Assembly: GCF_024105635.1 (NCBI RefSeq)
Contig: NZ_WYDQ01000001.1
Span: 2,294,001-2,358,000 of the forward strand
Origin: Oceanicola sp. 502str15
Lineage (GTDB): Bacteria; Pseudomonadota; Alphaproteobacteria; Rhodobacterales; Rhodobacteraceae
Direction: 5' to 3'
Length of the DNA: 64,000 nucleotides
Below the pieces are notes generated by a model. That model made no database searches. It was not told the DNA's origin and saw nothing but the letters and a program-made list of their open reading frames with translations. This document shows, in pieces, positions 35,020 to 43,965 of the stretch. Positions within the stretch are counted from its first letter, which is position 1. Every line of letters begins with the position of its first letter. The position numbers and the translations under genes were made by a program.

Positions 35020-36026
35020 TGCGGTGCCTCCTCGGTGGTGGCGAGCAGCGCCGGCAGGTCATACCAGGCCGCAACCATGTGGCCGGGAACGTCCCCCACC
35101 TCCCGCAGCGGCGGCACCTCGCGCCGGCACCGGTCGGTGGCAAAGGGGTTGCGCGGCGCAAACGGGTCGCCAGCGGGCAGATTGGCCATGTTGGGCGGGC
35201 TGCCGGGAATCTGGTAGAGACGGCGCTGGGTGCGCGCGCCCTCGGTCGGCAGAGACTTGAGCAGGCCCCAGGTATAGGCCGAGCGCGGATCGTGAAACAC
35301 CGGGCGAACCGGGCCGCGCTCCATGATGCGCCCACCATACATCACCTGCACCGTATCGGCCAATTCGGCCACCACGCCCATGTCATGCGTCACCCAGACG
35401 ACGGTGGTGCCAAACTCTCCCTTGAGCTTGCGCACAAGGTCGAGGATCTGGGCCTGCACCGTCACATCGAGCGCGGTGGTGGCCTCGTCCGCGATCAGCA
35501 GGCGCGGATTGCAGGCCATGCCGATGGCGATCAGCACCCGCTGGCGCATCCCGCCCGAAAACTCATGCGGATATTGCGACAGCCGTGCCTCCGGATGGGG
35601 GATGCCGACGATGTCGAGCAGCTCGATCATCCGGGCCTTGAGCTTGCTGCCCGTCAGGTCGGTATGGCGCACCAGCACCTCGCGCAACTGGCGTCCCACG
35701 GTGAGCACGGGGTTGAGAGATGACATCGGGTCCTGAAAGACCATGCCGATCTGACCGCCGCGAATTTCCCGCAGCTCCCTGTCGGAAAGGGTCATCAGAT
35801 TGCGCCCGTCAAACCACGCCTCCCCCGAGACGATCCGCGCAGGCGGCGAAGGCAGCAGGCCGAGAAGCGCGAGGATGTGGACGGACTTGCCCGAGCCGGA
35901 CTCCCCGACGATGCCAAGGGTCTCGCCCGCCTCGACGCTGTAGCTCAGGCCGTTGACCGCCTGCACGACGCCGCCGGGGGTATCGAACTCGACCGTGAGA
36001 TTGCGGATGTCCAGAAGGGGTGCCAC
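35016..36026 (-). CDS. Oligopeptide-type ABC transporter ATP-binding protein (DppD/OppD-like)
   Basis: About 336 residues. GTG at 36026 is chosen, with TCGAGG 6-8 nt upstream and beginning 1 nt after the M24 stop; another GTG at 36050 would add eight residues and overlap that gene. Motifs: Walker A GESGSGKSV, Q-loop VFQDPMSSLNP, signature FSGGMRQRV, Walker B RLLIADEATTALD and H-loop WVTHDMG. The C-terminal Opp/Dpp domain contains a cysteine-poor NPFATDRCRREVPPL segment. It is partner of the OppF-like ATPase. Confidence 0.93.
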   Translation of the reverse strand: MAPLLDIRNLTVEFDTPGGVVQAVNGLSYSVEAGETLGIVGESGSGKSVHILALLGLLPSPPARIVSGEAWFDGRNLMTLSDRELREIRGGQIGMVFQDPMSSLNPVLTVGRQLREVLVRHTDLTGSKLKARMIELLDIVGIPHPEARLSQYPHEFSGGMRQRVLIAIGMACNPRLLIADEATTALDVTVQAQILDLVRKLKGEFGTTVVWVTHDMGVVAELADTVQVMYGGRIMERGPVRPVFHDPRSAYTWGLLKSLPTEGARTQRRLYQIPGSPPNMANLPAGDPFAPRNPFATDRCRREVPPLREVGDVPGHMVAAWYDLPALLATTEEAPQ

Positions 36027-36027
36027 G

Positions 36028-37221
36028 TCAGACCTCGATGTAGCCGCCACGCGACCTTGTCAGAAATTCATGGCCGGTTTCGGTGATGAGGATGGTGTCG
36101 GAAATCTGGGTCGAGACATCCTGATCAGGGATGCGCAGATTAGGCTCCAGCGTGAAGAGCATGCCGGGCTCGAGGATCACGTCGGTCTTGCCGTCGAGCG
36201 AGAAATGCTCGTGGGCGCCGATGCCGATGGTGTGGCCGATCCGGCCCGGGATGTTGGCGTCATACCCCGCCTCGATCAGCCCGCGTCTGGTGATGTTGTA
36301 GAGCTCTGCCAAGGGCGTGCCGGGGGTCATCACCGGGGTGATCTCTTCGCGGATCTTCAGGATCGTATCGAGCGCCCGGCGGCGTTTGTCCGGCGCGGGG
36401 CCGATGGCGACGGTGCGCTCGTTCTCGGCGTGGATGCCGTTGGCGATCGACCAGATGAAGATCGCGCAGAACTCGCCCTGTTGCGGCGTGCGGGTGATCG
36501 AGTTGTCGCAGTTGCGAAACATCCGCGGGCCGGAGAGCACCCAGGTCGACAACCCGTTGACCATGCCGCCCTCCAGCCCGCCGAAATCGGCCACCTCGAC
36601 CGTATCGGGCAGCTTGTGGGTCCAATGCGCGTTCATCGCGGCCTGCGAGGCGGTGTGGGCCTCGCGCTCGGTTCCGCCCGCAGCCAGCGCCGCAATGGCG
36701 GCTTCCATCCCGAGGTCGGCCATTTCGGCGGCGATGCGGGCGTTGGCAATCTCGTCGGGGTCCTTGATCAGGCGGCAGCGGTCAATCAGCGCCGAGCTGT
36801 CGACCAGCTCGGCCTCGGGCATCAGCCCCTCGACGGTCTTCCAGCGCGCGACGGGGGTGCTGTCGGCCTCAAGGCCGATGCGGGCACCTTCGAGTCCCTT
36901 CTCGGCAAGGATCGCGGACAGCGCATCCTGCCAGTTCGGCCCCATCGTCTTGGTCGTGGACCAGACGCCATAGGCGCGCAGGTCACTCACGAAGCCCTCG
37001 TCGCGCCCATGTGCATCGCGCAGCGCGTGGACAAGCAGCGTCGGCGCGCCCTCGGCGGGCAGGATGGCGATGACCGGGTGTGAGTAGAGGATCGGGTTGA
37101 ACCCCGACATGTAGAAAGTGTGCTCGGGCTTGAAGCTGACCAGCACGTCGATGCCCTGAGCCGCCATGGCGGCCTTCAGGCGGGCGATGCGGGGGCGGGG
37201 AGTGTCGGAAGAGAGGCTCAT
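36028..37221 (-). CDS. M24-family creatinase/aminopeptidase P-like protein lacking metal ligands
   Basis: A 397-residue protein with the two-domain layout of prolidase/creatinase: an N-terminal domain (1-155) and a pita-bread C-terminal domain. The five metal ligands of M24 peptidases are not all present. The two aspartates correspond to F255 and E266 (IFIWSIANGIHAENERT), and the last glutamate to S374 (TQISDTIL); H330 and E359 remain. Creatinase, a metal-free hydrolase, shows the same kind of loss, so a non-peptidase C-N hydrolase acting on an amidino, amide or related compound is plausible. It is encoded inside a peptide-type ABC importer operon; ATG overlaps the permease stop by 4 nt. Confidence 0.8.
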   Translation of the reverse strand: MSLSSDTPRPRIARLKAAMAAQGIDVLVSFKPEHTFYMSGFNPILYSHPVIAILPAEGAPTLLVHALRDAHGRDEGFVSDLRAYGVWSTTKTMGPNWQDALSAILAEKGLEGARIGLEADSTPVARWKTVEGLMPEAELVDSSALIDRCRLIKDPDEIANARIAAEMADLGMEAAIAALAAGGTEREAHTASQAAMNAHWTHKLPDTVEVADFGGLEGGMVNGLSTWVLSGPRMFRNCDNSITRTPQQGEFCAIFIWSIANGIHAENERTVAIGPAPDKRRRALDTILKIREEITPVMTPGTPLAELYNITRRGLIEAGYDANIPGRIGHTIGIGAHEHFSLDGKTDVILEPGMLFTLEPNLRIPDQDVSTQISDTILITETGHEFLTRSRGGYIEV

Positions 37222-38075
37222 TTGGCGCTCCGTGTCTTGGGATCAAAGTAGTCGCGCAGCCAGTCCCCGAAGAGGTTGACGGACAGCACGGTCAGAACGA
37301 TGGCGAGGCCGGGGAAGGTCACCGCCCACCAGGCCGAGGAGAGATAGACGCGGCCATCCGCCAGCATCCGCCCCCAGGAAGGGGTCGGGGGCTGCACGCC
37401 GAGGCCGAGGAAGGAGAGCGCCGAGTCCATGATGATGACCCGCGCCAGCTCGAGCGTGCCCACCACGAGGGCCGGCGTCAGCACGTTGGGCAGGATGTGC
37501 AGAAACATGATCCGCCGCGTCGAGGCGCCGATGGCACGGGCGGATTGCACGAACTCGCGTTCCCGCAGGCTCAGAACCTGCGCCCGGATGATCCGGGCGT
37601 AGCGGATCCACGAGGTCAGCGCGAGCACGAGAACCACGTTGCGCAGCGACGGCCCGAGCGCGGCCACGACCAGCAGGGCCAGCAGCATCAGCGGCACGGC
37701 AAGCTGGATGTCGACGAGGCGCATCAGCAGCCGGTCAACGATGCCGCCCTTGTAGCCCGCCACGATGCCCAGCACCGTGCCGACGATGCCGCCAAGGAGC
37801 ACGGCGGTGGAGGCCACCAGAAGGGTGATGCGCGAGCCGTGGATCAGGCGCGATAGAATATCGCGGCCAACCTCATCGGTGCCCAGCGGATGGGCCCCGG
37901 GCGAAAACAGCCCCTCCCAGGTCGGCCCCGCAAGGCGCGCCCTGAGGTCGCCGCGGGTCGGGTCGGGCAGGTCGAGAACCGGGGCCAGCAGCGCGACGAG
38001 AATGATGCCGACGATCAGCACCGCGCCGACAAGACCGGCCTTGGAGCGGGTGAGTTCCTTGAAGAAGTGTTTCAT
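37218..38075 (-). CDS. Oligopeptide-type ABC transporter permease (DppC/OppC-like)
   Basis: A 285-residue permease with an N-terminal OppC-type helix (SKAGLVGAVLIVGIILVALLAP) and five further segments. GAHPLGTDEVGRDILSRLIHGSRITL is the hallmark DppC stretch, and LREREFVQSARAIGASTRRIMFLHILPN is the EAA loop contacting the ATPase. It is encoded 11 nt after the DppB-like gene and overlaps the M24 start. It is one half of the channel. Confidence 0.95.
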   Translation of the reverse strand: MKHFFKELTRSKAGLVGAVLIVGIILVALLAPVLDLPDPTRGDLRARLAGPTWEGLFSPGAHPLGTDEVGRDILSRLIHGSRITLLVASTAVLLGGIVGTVLGIVAGYKGGIVDRLLMRLVDIQLAVPLMLLALLVVAALGPSLRNVVLVLALTSWIRYARIIRAQVLSLREREFVQSARAIGASTRRIMFLHILPNVLTPALVVGTLELARVIIMDSALSFLGLGVQPPTPSWGRMLADGRVYLSSAWWAVTFPGLAIVLTVLSVNLFGDWLRDYFDPKTRSAK

Positions 38076-38086
38076 ATCGCGGCTCT

Positions 38087-39007
38087 TCAGCGGGCCGTGC
38101 GGATACGGGGATCAAGCACCCCGTACAGCAGGTCGACGAGGAAATTGATCAGCACGAAGATCGCGGCAATCAGGGTGATGCCGGCCTGGATCACCGGAAA
38201 GTCCTTGGCCTGGATCGCCTGGATGATCAGGCGTCCGATGCCGGGCCAGGCAAAGACCGTCTCCGTCACCACCGAGCCGCCGAGCAGCTCGCCGGTGAGG
38301 ATCGCGGTCATGGTCACGACCGGGATCAGCGCGTTGCGGGCGACATGCCAGAAGAAGACGGTGGAGCGCAGCAGCCCCTTGGCCCTGGCGGTGCGAATGT
38401 AGTCTTCCTGAAGGATCTCCAGCATCGAGGAGCGCAACAGCCGCGCGATCGAGGCCGAGACGAAAACGGCAAGCGTGAAGGCGGGCAGGATCAGGTGCCA
38501 GATCGTGCCATAGCCGCCGGTGGGCAGCCACCCGAGGTTCACCGAGAAGAACAGGATCAGCATGATGCCGAGCCAGAACACCGGGGTGGCCTGCCCCAGC
38601 AGCGCCACCGCCATGACCAGAAGCTCCACCGCCCGCCCTCGCTTGAGAGCCGCGACCGAGCCCGCAACGGCGCCGATCAGCAGGCCGATCACCATGGCGG
38701 TCATCGCCAACAGCGCCGTGGCCGGCAGCCGCTCGAGCACCACCTGCATCGCCTCGCGGCCGTGCTGGAACGAAATCCCGAAATCGCCCTGAACCGCGTT
38801 GAACAGGAACTTTCCGTATTGCACGAGGATCGGCTGGTTGAGCCCGAGCTGGGTGCGCAGCGCCTCGATGTCCTCGGGGCTCGCCCCGATCGGAAGCAGC
38901 AGCGCCGCCGGATCGCCCAGCACCCGGGTGACGAAGAACACGATGGTCACAACGCCCCAGACCGCCAGAAGCGATTCACCGAGACGGCGGAGGATAAAGC
39001 CGATCAT
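38087..39007 (-). CDS. Oligopeptide-type ABC transporter permease (DppB/OppB-like)
   Basis: A 306-residue permease with an N-terminal signal-anchor helix (RRLGESLLAVWGVVTIVFFVTRVLGDPAALL), the following G-x-N-P-like region LGLNQPILVQYGKFL and the EAA loop EDYIRTARAKGLLRSTVFFWHVARNALIPV, all typical of DppB. ATG at 39007 overlaps the stop of the hydrolase gene (ATGA). It forms the import channel with the DppC-like subunit. Confidence 0.95.
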   Translation of the reverse strand: MIGFILRRLGESLLAVWGVVTIVFFVTRVLGDPAALLLPIGASPEDIEALRTQLGLNQPILVQYGKFLFNAVQGDFGISFQHGREAMQVVLERLPATALLAMTAMVIGLLIGAVAGSVAALKRGRAVELLVMAVALLGQATPVFWLGIMLILFFSVNLGWLPTGGYGTIWHLILPAFTLAVFVSASIARLLRSSMLEILQEDYIRTARAKGLLRSTVFFWHVARNALIPVVTMTAILTGELLGGSVVTETVFAWPGIGRLIIQAIQAKDFPVIQAGITLIAAIFVLINFLVDLLYGVLDPRIRTAR

Positions 39008-39867
39008 GCCGGAGATCCGTTCAGAAAGTCGCGGATCCGCGCGAGCACTTCGGGGTTCTTCTCATGGTGGCAGGAATGGTTCGCGCCCGGCACCAGCCAG
39101 CCCGTCGCGTTGGGGCACAGCTCGGCGATGAGCTTTGTCTGGCTCGGCGGGCAGATCCAGTCGTGCTCGCCGCAAAAGGCCAGCGTCGGCACCGTCATGC
39201 GCGTGAGCGCCTCGCGCAGGTCATGCTCCTTTTCGCGGAACATCTCGTTATGGGTCTCGGCATGGAGGTGCATGGTGCGGGTGCGCTCCAGTGCCGCGTT
39301 CGGGTCGAAGACCTCGAAATAGAGCGGTTGCAGGGCAAACCAGATCAGGCGGAACTCGGTGTCGTCGGTGATCGTCGTCGAGAACAGCTTGTCGATCATT
39401 TCCGGCGAGGCGGATGGCACCTTGTCGATGCGGGCCTTGAAGGTCTCGATCGCCTCGGCCTCGTGATGGTGGCTCGGCGCGGTGCCGCGCAGGATGAGGT
39501 GGCTTAGGTGCCGCTGGTAATGCACCGCATAGGTGAGCGCGATCATGCCGCCAAAGCTGCCGCCCTGCAGGATGATCCTGCCCTCCTCGCCGCAGAAGTG
39601 CCGGCGGAAGGCTTCCACGTCGTCAGCGTATTGGCGAAAGTTCATCGGATAGGCGATCTCGCTCAACCCGCAGCCGCGCTGGTCGAAGGCGATGACCCTG
39701 TAGCGGTCGGCCAGGGCGGCATAGGCCCCCCATTCACCGATGTGATCCCCGGCACCGCGCCCGCCATGCAGGAGGATGATGGTCTCGGGGTTCTGCTCGC
39801 CGTCGATCCGGTAGCGAAAGCGGCAGCCGTTGAGGGTGATGTAGTCTTCGCGTCCGGTCAGGCTCAT
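39004..39867 (-). CDS. Alpha/beta hydrolase, proline iminopeptidase-like
   Basis: A 287-residue serine hydrolase. The ATG at 39867 overlaps the monooxygenase stop by 4 nt. Catalytic triad candidates are S104 in QGGSFGGM, D236 in CGEHDWICP and H264 in PGANHSCHHE; the oxyanion loop is LLHGGRGAGDH and the strand after it AFDQRGCGLSE, as in proline iminopeptidases and related amidases. No leader is seen, so it acts in the cytoplasm on the imported compound, hydrolysing an amide or ester bond. Substrate unknown. Confidence 0.88.
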   Translation of the reverse strand: MSLTGREDYITLNGCRFRYRIDGEQNPETIILLHGGRGAGDHIGEWGAYAALADRYRVIAFDQRGCGLSEIAYPMNFRQYADDVEAFRRHFCGEEGRIILQGGSFGGMIALTYAVHYQRHLSHLILRGTAPSHHHEAEAIETFKARIDKVPSASPEMIDKLFSTTITDDTEFRLIWFALQPLYFEVFDPNAALERTRTMHLHAETHNEMFREKEHDLREALTRMTVPTLAFCGEHDWICPPSQTKLIAELCPNATGWLVPGANHSCHHEKNPEVLARIRDFLNGSPA

Positions 39868-41327
39868 TTGGCCACCTCCAGAAGGCTCGGGGTCGCGTCG
39901 ACCCATTCGTCGCCCTGCAATTCCGGGGTGTCGTAGGCCTGCAACCCGGCAAAATGCGTTTCGACATCGGCGGCAAACAGCTCGGCAACGATGCCGCGCA
40001 TCAGCCGGTCTGCACCGGCAGAGATGGCCGGGATATCGCCCGACAGCTTGCCGTGGCTCAGCATGGCGGCATCGTTGAAGCAGTGGATCCGGGCCAGCAT
40101 CGGGCAGGTGCCGGGCTGCTTTTCGAGGAACTCGTAGGCCTCCCCGAGGTAGGGTGCATCGGTCATGAAGGGCTTTGCCGACCCCATGGCGGGCTCGTAG
40201 ATGCCGTCCTTCCACGTACGGATATATCCCGAGAAACTGGCAAACTCGTCGCGCCCGGTGAAATCGTTGCGAAACCCGGTCGCCGCAATCACGTAGTCGG
40301 CTTCGAAGGTGGTGAACGGGGTCTTCACCAGCAACTGGCCTCCGGCCTCGATCACATCCTCTACCGGGCAGCCGAGGAAGATGCGCGCATTGTCGTGGCG
40401 GGTCACGCGGAGGGTCGAGGTGCGCGGCGGCGGCACCTGCTCGTCGTTGACGTAATCGTTGAAGCGGTATTTCCACGCGTCCGGCAGGTAGCGCATCCCG
40501 TGAACCACGCCCTGGCTGCCAATGCCGGTCATCTTGTTGATGCGCGGCATTTCCTTGCGGCGGATCAGCATGTCGACCTGCGCCGCCCCCGCCTCCAGCG
40601 CGGCGGCGGCATTGTCCATCGCCGAGGCGCCTGCTCCGATGACGATGACCCGCTTTGCCTCGAGGGCGTCGAAGTCGATGTCATCTGCGCTATGCGCCCA
40701 GAACCGGCCGTCGATCCCGGTCAGAAAATCCGGGGTCGCCCCACCGCCAAGGCCCGAGCGGCCCGTCGCCAGCACCAGATGGCGGCAGACCTCCACGCGC
40801 GTCCCGGTGCCGTCCTGCAAACGCACCGCAATCAGCCCCTCCCCCGCATCTTCCACCAGGGTGACGCGGGTTTCATTCACGACCGGCAGGGCAAGCACGG
40901 CGCGATACCAGCGCAGGTAGTCCATCCACATGCCCTTGGGGATCTTGTCCATCTCATCGAAGGCGGCCTCGCCCCATTGCGCCTCGAACCAGGCCCGAAA
41001 GGTCAGGGCCGGCAGCCCGAGGCAGGGGCCGGAGAGGGTCTTGGGCGAGCGCAGGGTCTTCATCTGGGCAAAGGTTTCCCATGGGCCCTCGAAACCCTCC
41101 GGCGCGGCGTCATAGAGCACGATGTTCTCGACGCCCGAGAGCTTCAGCCGCGCCGCGCCCGCCAGCCCGCACATGCCTGCGCCCACGAAGATCACGTCGC
41201 GCACCCGCTGGCCATCGTGACTGCGGGCAGGCACCCAGGGTTTCGACGGCAGTTCCAGCAGGCTCAGATCCTTGGCAAGGCGGCCTTCGAGGGCTTCGAG
41301 CCCGGCGGTGCGATCGGTCATGTTCAT
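39864..41327 (-). CDS. Flavin-containing monooxygenase-like NAD(P)H oxidoreductase
   Basis: A 487-residue two-dinucleotide-binding flavoprotein. The FAD motif GAGMCGLAGAARLKLSG starts at residue 49, the NAD(P)H motif VIVIGAGASAMDNAAAALEAGA lies near 220-240, and the ATG motif is IAATGFRNDF. This layout fits class B N/S-oxygenases and related FMO-like enzymes. It overlaps the hydrolase by 4 nt and begins 2 nt after the LysR stop. By family it would oxygenate a soft nucleophilic N or S atom, or a carbonyl (Baeyer-Villiger). Coexistence with a sulfoxide-type reductase in one operon is notable. Confidence 0.87.
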   Translation of the reverse strand: MNMTDRTAGLEALEGRLAKDLSLLELPSKPWVPARSHDGQRVRDVIFVGAGMCGLAGAARLKLSGVENIVLYDAAPEGFEGPWETFAQMKTLRSPKTLSGPCLGLPALTFRAWFEAQWGEAAFDEMDKIPKGMWMDYLRWYRAVLALPVVNETRVTLVEDAGEGLIAVRLQDGTGTRVEVCRHLVLATGRSGLGGGATPDFLTGIDGRFWAHSADDIDFDALEAKRVIVIGAGASAMDNAAAALEAGAAQVDMLIRRKEMPRINKMTGIGSQGVVHGMRYLPDAWKYRFNDYVNDEQVPPPRTSTLRVTRHDNARIFLGCPVEDVIEAGGQLLVKTPFTTFEADYVIAATGFRNDFTGRDEFASFSGYIRTWKDGIYEPAMGSAKPFMTDAPYLGEAYEFLEKQPGTCPMLARIHCFNDAAMLSHGKLSGDIPAISAGADRLMRGIVAELFAADVETHFAGLQAYDTPELQGDEWVDATPSLLEVAK

Positions 41328-41329
41328 TC

Positions 41330-42265
41330 TCAGGTCTCGGATAGGGAGGTGCCGTCGATGCGGCGGATGTGCGGGATGAGGGCCTCTAGGGTGTCTTCGC
41401 AGAGGTCGAAGAAGGTCTGCGTGCTGCGCGTCGCGTCCGCGCCCTCCGCCGCGAAGAAGCCGAAGGTAAAGTCGATGGGTTCGACCAGCGGGCGCAGAAC
41501 CACGCCCTCGGGCGTGGCGCCGTAGGCGGTGATCGGCTCGACGATGGCAATCGAGTCGGCCAGTCGCGCAAGCTGCAGGGCAGCGACGGAGGAGTTGGCC
41601 CTGATGGTCCGTTCCGGCGTCATCCCGGCGGTGTCCAATGCCTGCCGGATCCGCCCCTGAAGGCGGGTCTGGTCGAGCATGGTCACGACTGTCTGCTTCC
41701 CGAGATCGGCCAGTGACACGGCTTCGCCCTCCGGGAACTCCGCCGCCCGTGCCTCGGCCAAGGCCACGACAAGCGGCGCGGAATAGAGCCTCTCGGCCTT
41801 CACGCCGGGCACGTCCAGCGGCAGCGAGGCAAGACCGATCCGCGCATTCCCGCTGCGCAGGTCCTGACCCACAGCATTGGGCGCGGCCTGCATCAGGCGG
41901 ATCTCGCGGGGCCGGTCGGCGGCGGGCCAGCGTGCGATGGCCTGCGGCACCAGCCCAGTGCCCAGCGCGTAGGTCGCTGAGATGGTCAGCGGCTGCTCGG
42001 TCTGGCTGGCGCGGGCGCGCGTGCGGGCCGGGAGGTCATCGAGCATGGCCAGCATGCGCCGCGCCTCCTCCTCGAAGGCGACCCCCTCCGCGGTCAGCGA
42101 TATCCGGCGCCCGACCCGCTCGAAGAGGTCAAAGCCCAGCCGCGTATCGAGATCCTGCAAGCAGCGCGTCACCGAAGACTGGGAGCGCCCGAGCAGTTCC
42201 GCGGCCAATGTGACCGACCCGGTTTCTGCCACTTTGAGGAAGGTGATGAAGTCTTTCCTGTTCAT
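41330..42265 (-). CDS. LysR family regulator leading the ABC/monooxygenase operon
   Basis: A 311-residue LysR-type regulator: HTH FITFLKVAETGSVTLAAELLGRSQSSVTRCLQDLD, LFERVGRRISLTAEG linker, and a standard effector domain. Unlike the other LysR genes here it is not divergent from its targets; it is the first gene of the operon, 2 nt before the monooxygenase, so expression of regulator and pathway would be linked. A T-N11-A-type palindrome lies just upstream at 42271-42289. Confidence 0.9.
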   Translation of the reverse strand: MNRKDFITFLKVAETGSVTLAAELLGRSQSSVTRCLQDLDTRLGFDLFERVGRRISLTAEGVAFEEEARRMLAMLDDLPARTRARASQTEQPLTISATYALGTGLVPQAIARWPAADRPREIRLMQAAPNAVGQDLRSGNARIGLASLPLDVPGVKAERLYSAPLVVALAEARAAEFPEGEAVSLADLGKQTVVTMLDQTRLQGRIRQALDTAGMTPERTIRANSSVAALQLARLADSIAIVEPITAYGATPEGVVLRPLVEPIDFTFGFFAAEGADATRSTQTFFDLCEDTLEALIPHIRRIDGTSLSET

Positions 42266-42270
42266 GAGTC

Positions 42271-42289
42271 GATCAAAATTGAATTGATC
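42271..42289. promoter_or_regulatory. LysR-type box upstream of the operon-leading LysR
   Basis: GATCAA (42271-42276) and TTGATC (42284-42289) form a perfect inverted repeat with a 7-nt AT-rich spacer, 6 nt before the LysR start codon. It is the only symmetric element in an AT-rich leader and the natural autoregulatory site. Confidence 0.5.
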
Positions 42290-42403
42290 CGCCCAATCAA
42301 TGCAAATTTAGCATGAATAGCCCCTGAACGGCCCGATCCGCGACTTTGCGCCGCCGATGCCTGCTTTTTGTGCATCAATGGGAGCTCATCATGCCAAAAA
42401 TGC

Positions 42404-42427
42404 AAAAAAGGCCCGCCGAAGCGAGCC
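42404..42427 (-). terminator. Intrinsic terminator after the cysteine desulfhydrase operon
   Basis: On the minus strand GGCTCGC-TTCG-GCGGGCC is followed by TTTTTT (42409-42404): a 7-bp stem with one G-T pair, a stable UUCG tetraloop and a U-run. It lies 27 nt after the stop of the PLP enzyme gene and separates it from the LysR-led operon downstream. Confidence 0.88.
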
Positions 42428-42453
42428 TTGATGATTCGTAGGGTTGGGGCGCG

Positions 42454-43578
42454 TCAGCCCGTTGGCAGGCTCAGCTCTCCCCCGTCCAGAAAGCGCTCCA
42501 ACGCATCCTTCCAGGGGGTCAGCTCGAAGCCCTGCGCCTTCAGCCAGTCCGGGTTGTAGTAGGTCTCGGTATAGCGCGAGCCGCTGTCGCAAACGATCGA
42601 GACCAGCGAGCCCTTGCGCCCCTGCTTCAGCATTTCCGAGGCAATCCAGCACAGGCCAAAGAAGTTGGTGCCCGTCGAGCCGCCGACCCGGCGGAAGATC
42701 CGGTCGGAGAGAACCTGCATCGCCGCAATCGAGGCCACGTCGGGGATGCGGATCATGTGGTCGATCACTTCCGGCAAGAACGAGGGCTCCACCCGCGGCC
42801 GCCCGATACCCTCGATCCGCGAGCCGCGCGGACACGTGGTGGTGCGGTCGCCCGAGTTGTAGCAATCGTAGAAGGCCGAGTGCTCCACATCGACGACGCA
42901 AAGCCGCGTGGCGAGGTTGCGATACCGGATGTAGCGGCCGATCGTGGCCGAGGTGCCGCCGGTGCCCGCGCTCATGATGACCCATTCCGGCACCGGATGC
43001 GTCTCCTGCTCCATCTGGGCAAAGATGCTCTCGGCAATGTTGTTGTTGCCCCGCCAGTCCGTCGCCCGCTCGGCAAAGGTGAACTGGTCGAGATAGTGCC
43101 CGCCGCTCTGCTCCGCGACCGATTGCGCCTCGGCATAGACCGCCGCCGCGCTCTCGACAAAGTGGCACCTGCCGCCGAACCGCTCGATCTCAGAGATCTT
43201 CTGGGGCGAGGTGCTGCGCGGCATCACGGCAATGAAGGGCAGTCCGAGGAGCTTGGCAAAATAGGCTTCCGAAACGGCGGTCGACCCGGAGGAGGCCTCC
43301 ACCAGCGTCGTACCCTGGCGAATGTGCCCGTTGCAGATGCCATAGAGCACCAGCGAGCGGGCCAGACGGTGCTTCAGGCTGCCGGTCGGATGGGTGCTTT
43401 CGTCCTTCAGGTAGATCGAGATGCCATCCAGCCCCGAGAACACGGGCTTGATCAGGTGGGTGTCTGCCGAGCGGTGCGCATCGCCCTGCAACAGCGCGAG
43501 CGCACGGCGGGCCCAGTCCCGTTCGAGGCATTCGGGCAGCGGCAGCAGGGCGCGGCAATCGGCGGAGCGCACCTCCAT
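42454..43578 (-). CDS. PLP-dependent cysteine synthase-family enzyme, Cds1-like cysteine desulfhydrase
   Basis: A 374-residue fold type II PLP enzyme. K69 in [15 protein letters not shown] is the Schiff-base lysine; [16 protein letters not shown] is the substrate loop, and [19 protein letters not shown] the phosphate-binding loop. Length and the long middle segment match the Cds1/L-cysteine desulfhydrase group rather than CysK, so it probably degrades cysteine or a related thiol amino acid to sulfide, pyruvate and ammonia. RidA, which clears the reactive aminoacrylate released by such enzymes, is encoded 1 nt upstream, supporting this. It ends at a strong terminator. Confidence 0.85.
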   Translation of the reverse strand: MEVRSADCRALLPLPECLERDWARRALALLQGDAHRSADTHLIKPVFSGLDGISIYLKDESTHPTGSLKHRLARSLVLYGICNGHIRQGTTLVEASSGSTAVSEAYFAKLLGLPFIAVMPRSTSPQKISEIERFGGRCHFVESAAAVYAEAQSVAEQSGGHYLDQFTFAERATDWRGNNNIAESIFAQMEQETHPVPEWVIMSAGTGGTSATIGRYIRYRNLATRLCVVDVEHSAFYDCYNSGDRTTTCPRGSRIEGIGRPRVEPSFLPEVIDHMIRIPDVASIAAMQVLSDRIFRRVGGSTGTNFFGLCWIASEMLKQGRKGSLVSIVCDSGSRYTETYYNPDWLKAQGFELTPWKDALERFLDGGELSLPTG

Positions 43579-43579
43579 C

Positions 43580-43954
43580 TCAGCAGCCGATCACGGCTTC
43601 GACCTCGACCATCGCGCCCTTGGGCAGCGCCGAGACCTCGTAGCAGGCCCGCGCCGGGAAGGGTGCGGCAAAGGCCTCGGCATAAACCGCGTTCACGGCC
43701 TCGAAGCCCGACAGATCGGTGAGCAGGATGGTGGTCTTGACGGTGCGCGACATGTCGGTGCCCGCGGCCTGCGCGATGGCGGCGATATTGGAAAGGCACT
43801 GGCGCATCTGGCCGGCGGCATCCTCGGCGGCAAAGGCACCGGTCGCCGGGTCGATCGGCAGCTGGCCGGAGACGAAGAGCAGATCGCCGGTTTGCATGGC
43901 CTGGCTGTAGGGGCCGATGGCTCCGGGGGCGTTCGGGGTGTCGATGGGGGTCAT
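43580..43954 (-). CDS. ridA: RidA family reactive-intermediate deaminase
   Basis: A 124-residue protein with the YjgF/YER057c/UK114 fold. It contains [28 protein letters not shown] and the catalytic Arg in [26 protein letters not shown] at 43954 starts the conserved domain; the upstream frame overlaps the AhpD-like gene. It hydrolyses 2-aminoacrylate and other enamines/imines to keto acids. Its position 1 nt before the desulfhydrase-like gene fits that role directly. Confidence 0.93.
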   Translation of the reverse strand: MTPIDTPNAPGAIGPYSQAMQTGDLLFVSGQLPIDPATGAFAAEDAAGQMRQCLSNIAAIAQAAGTDMSRTVKTTILLTDLSGFEAVNAVYAEAFAAPFPARACYEVSALPKGAMVEVEAVIGC

Positions 43955-43965
43955 GTAAGGGTCTT

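Noticed and set aside
36028..37221. Ordinary aminopeptidase P/Xaa-Pro peptidase
   Set aside because: The required metal ligands are not all present, so a standard metallopeptidase call would be misleading.
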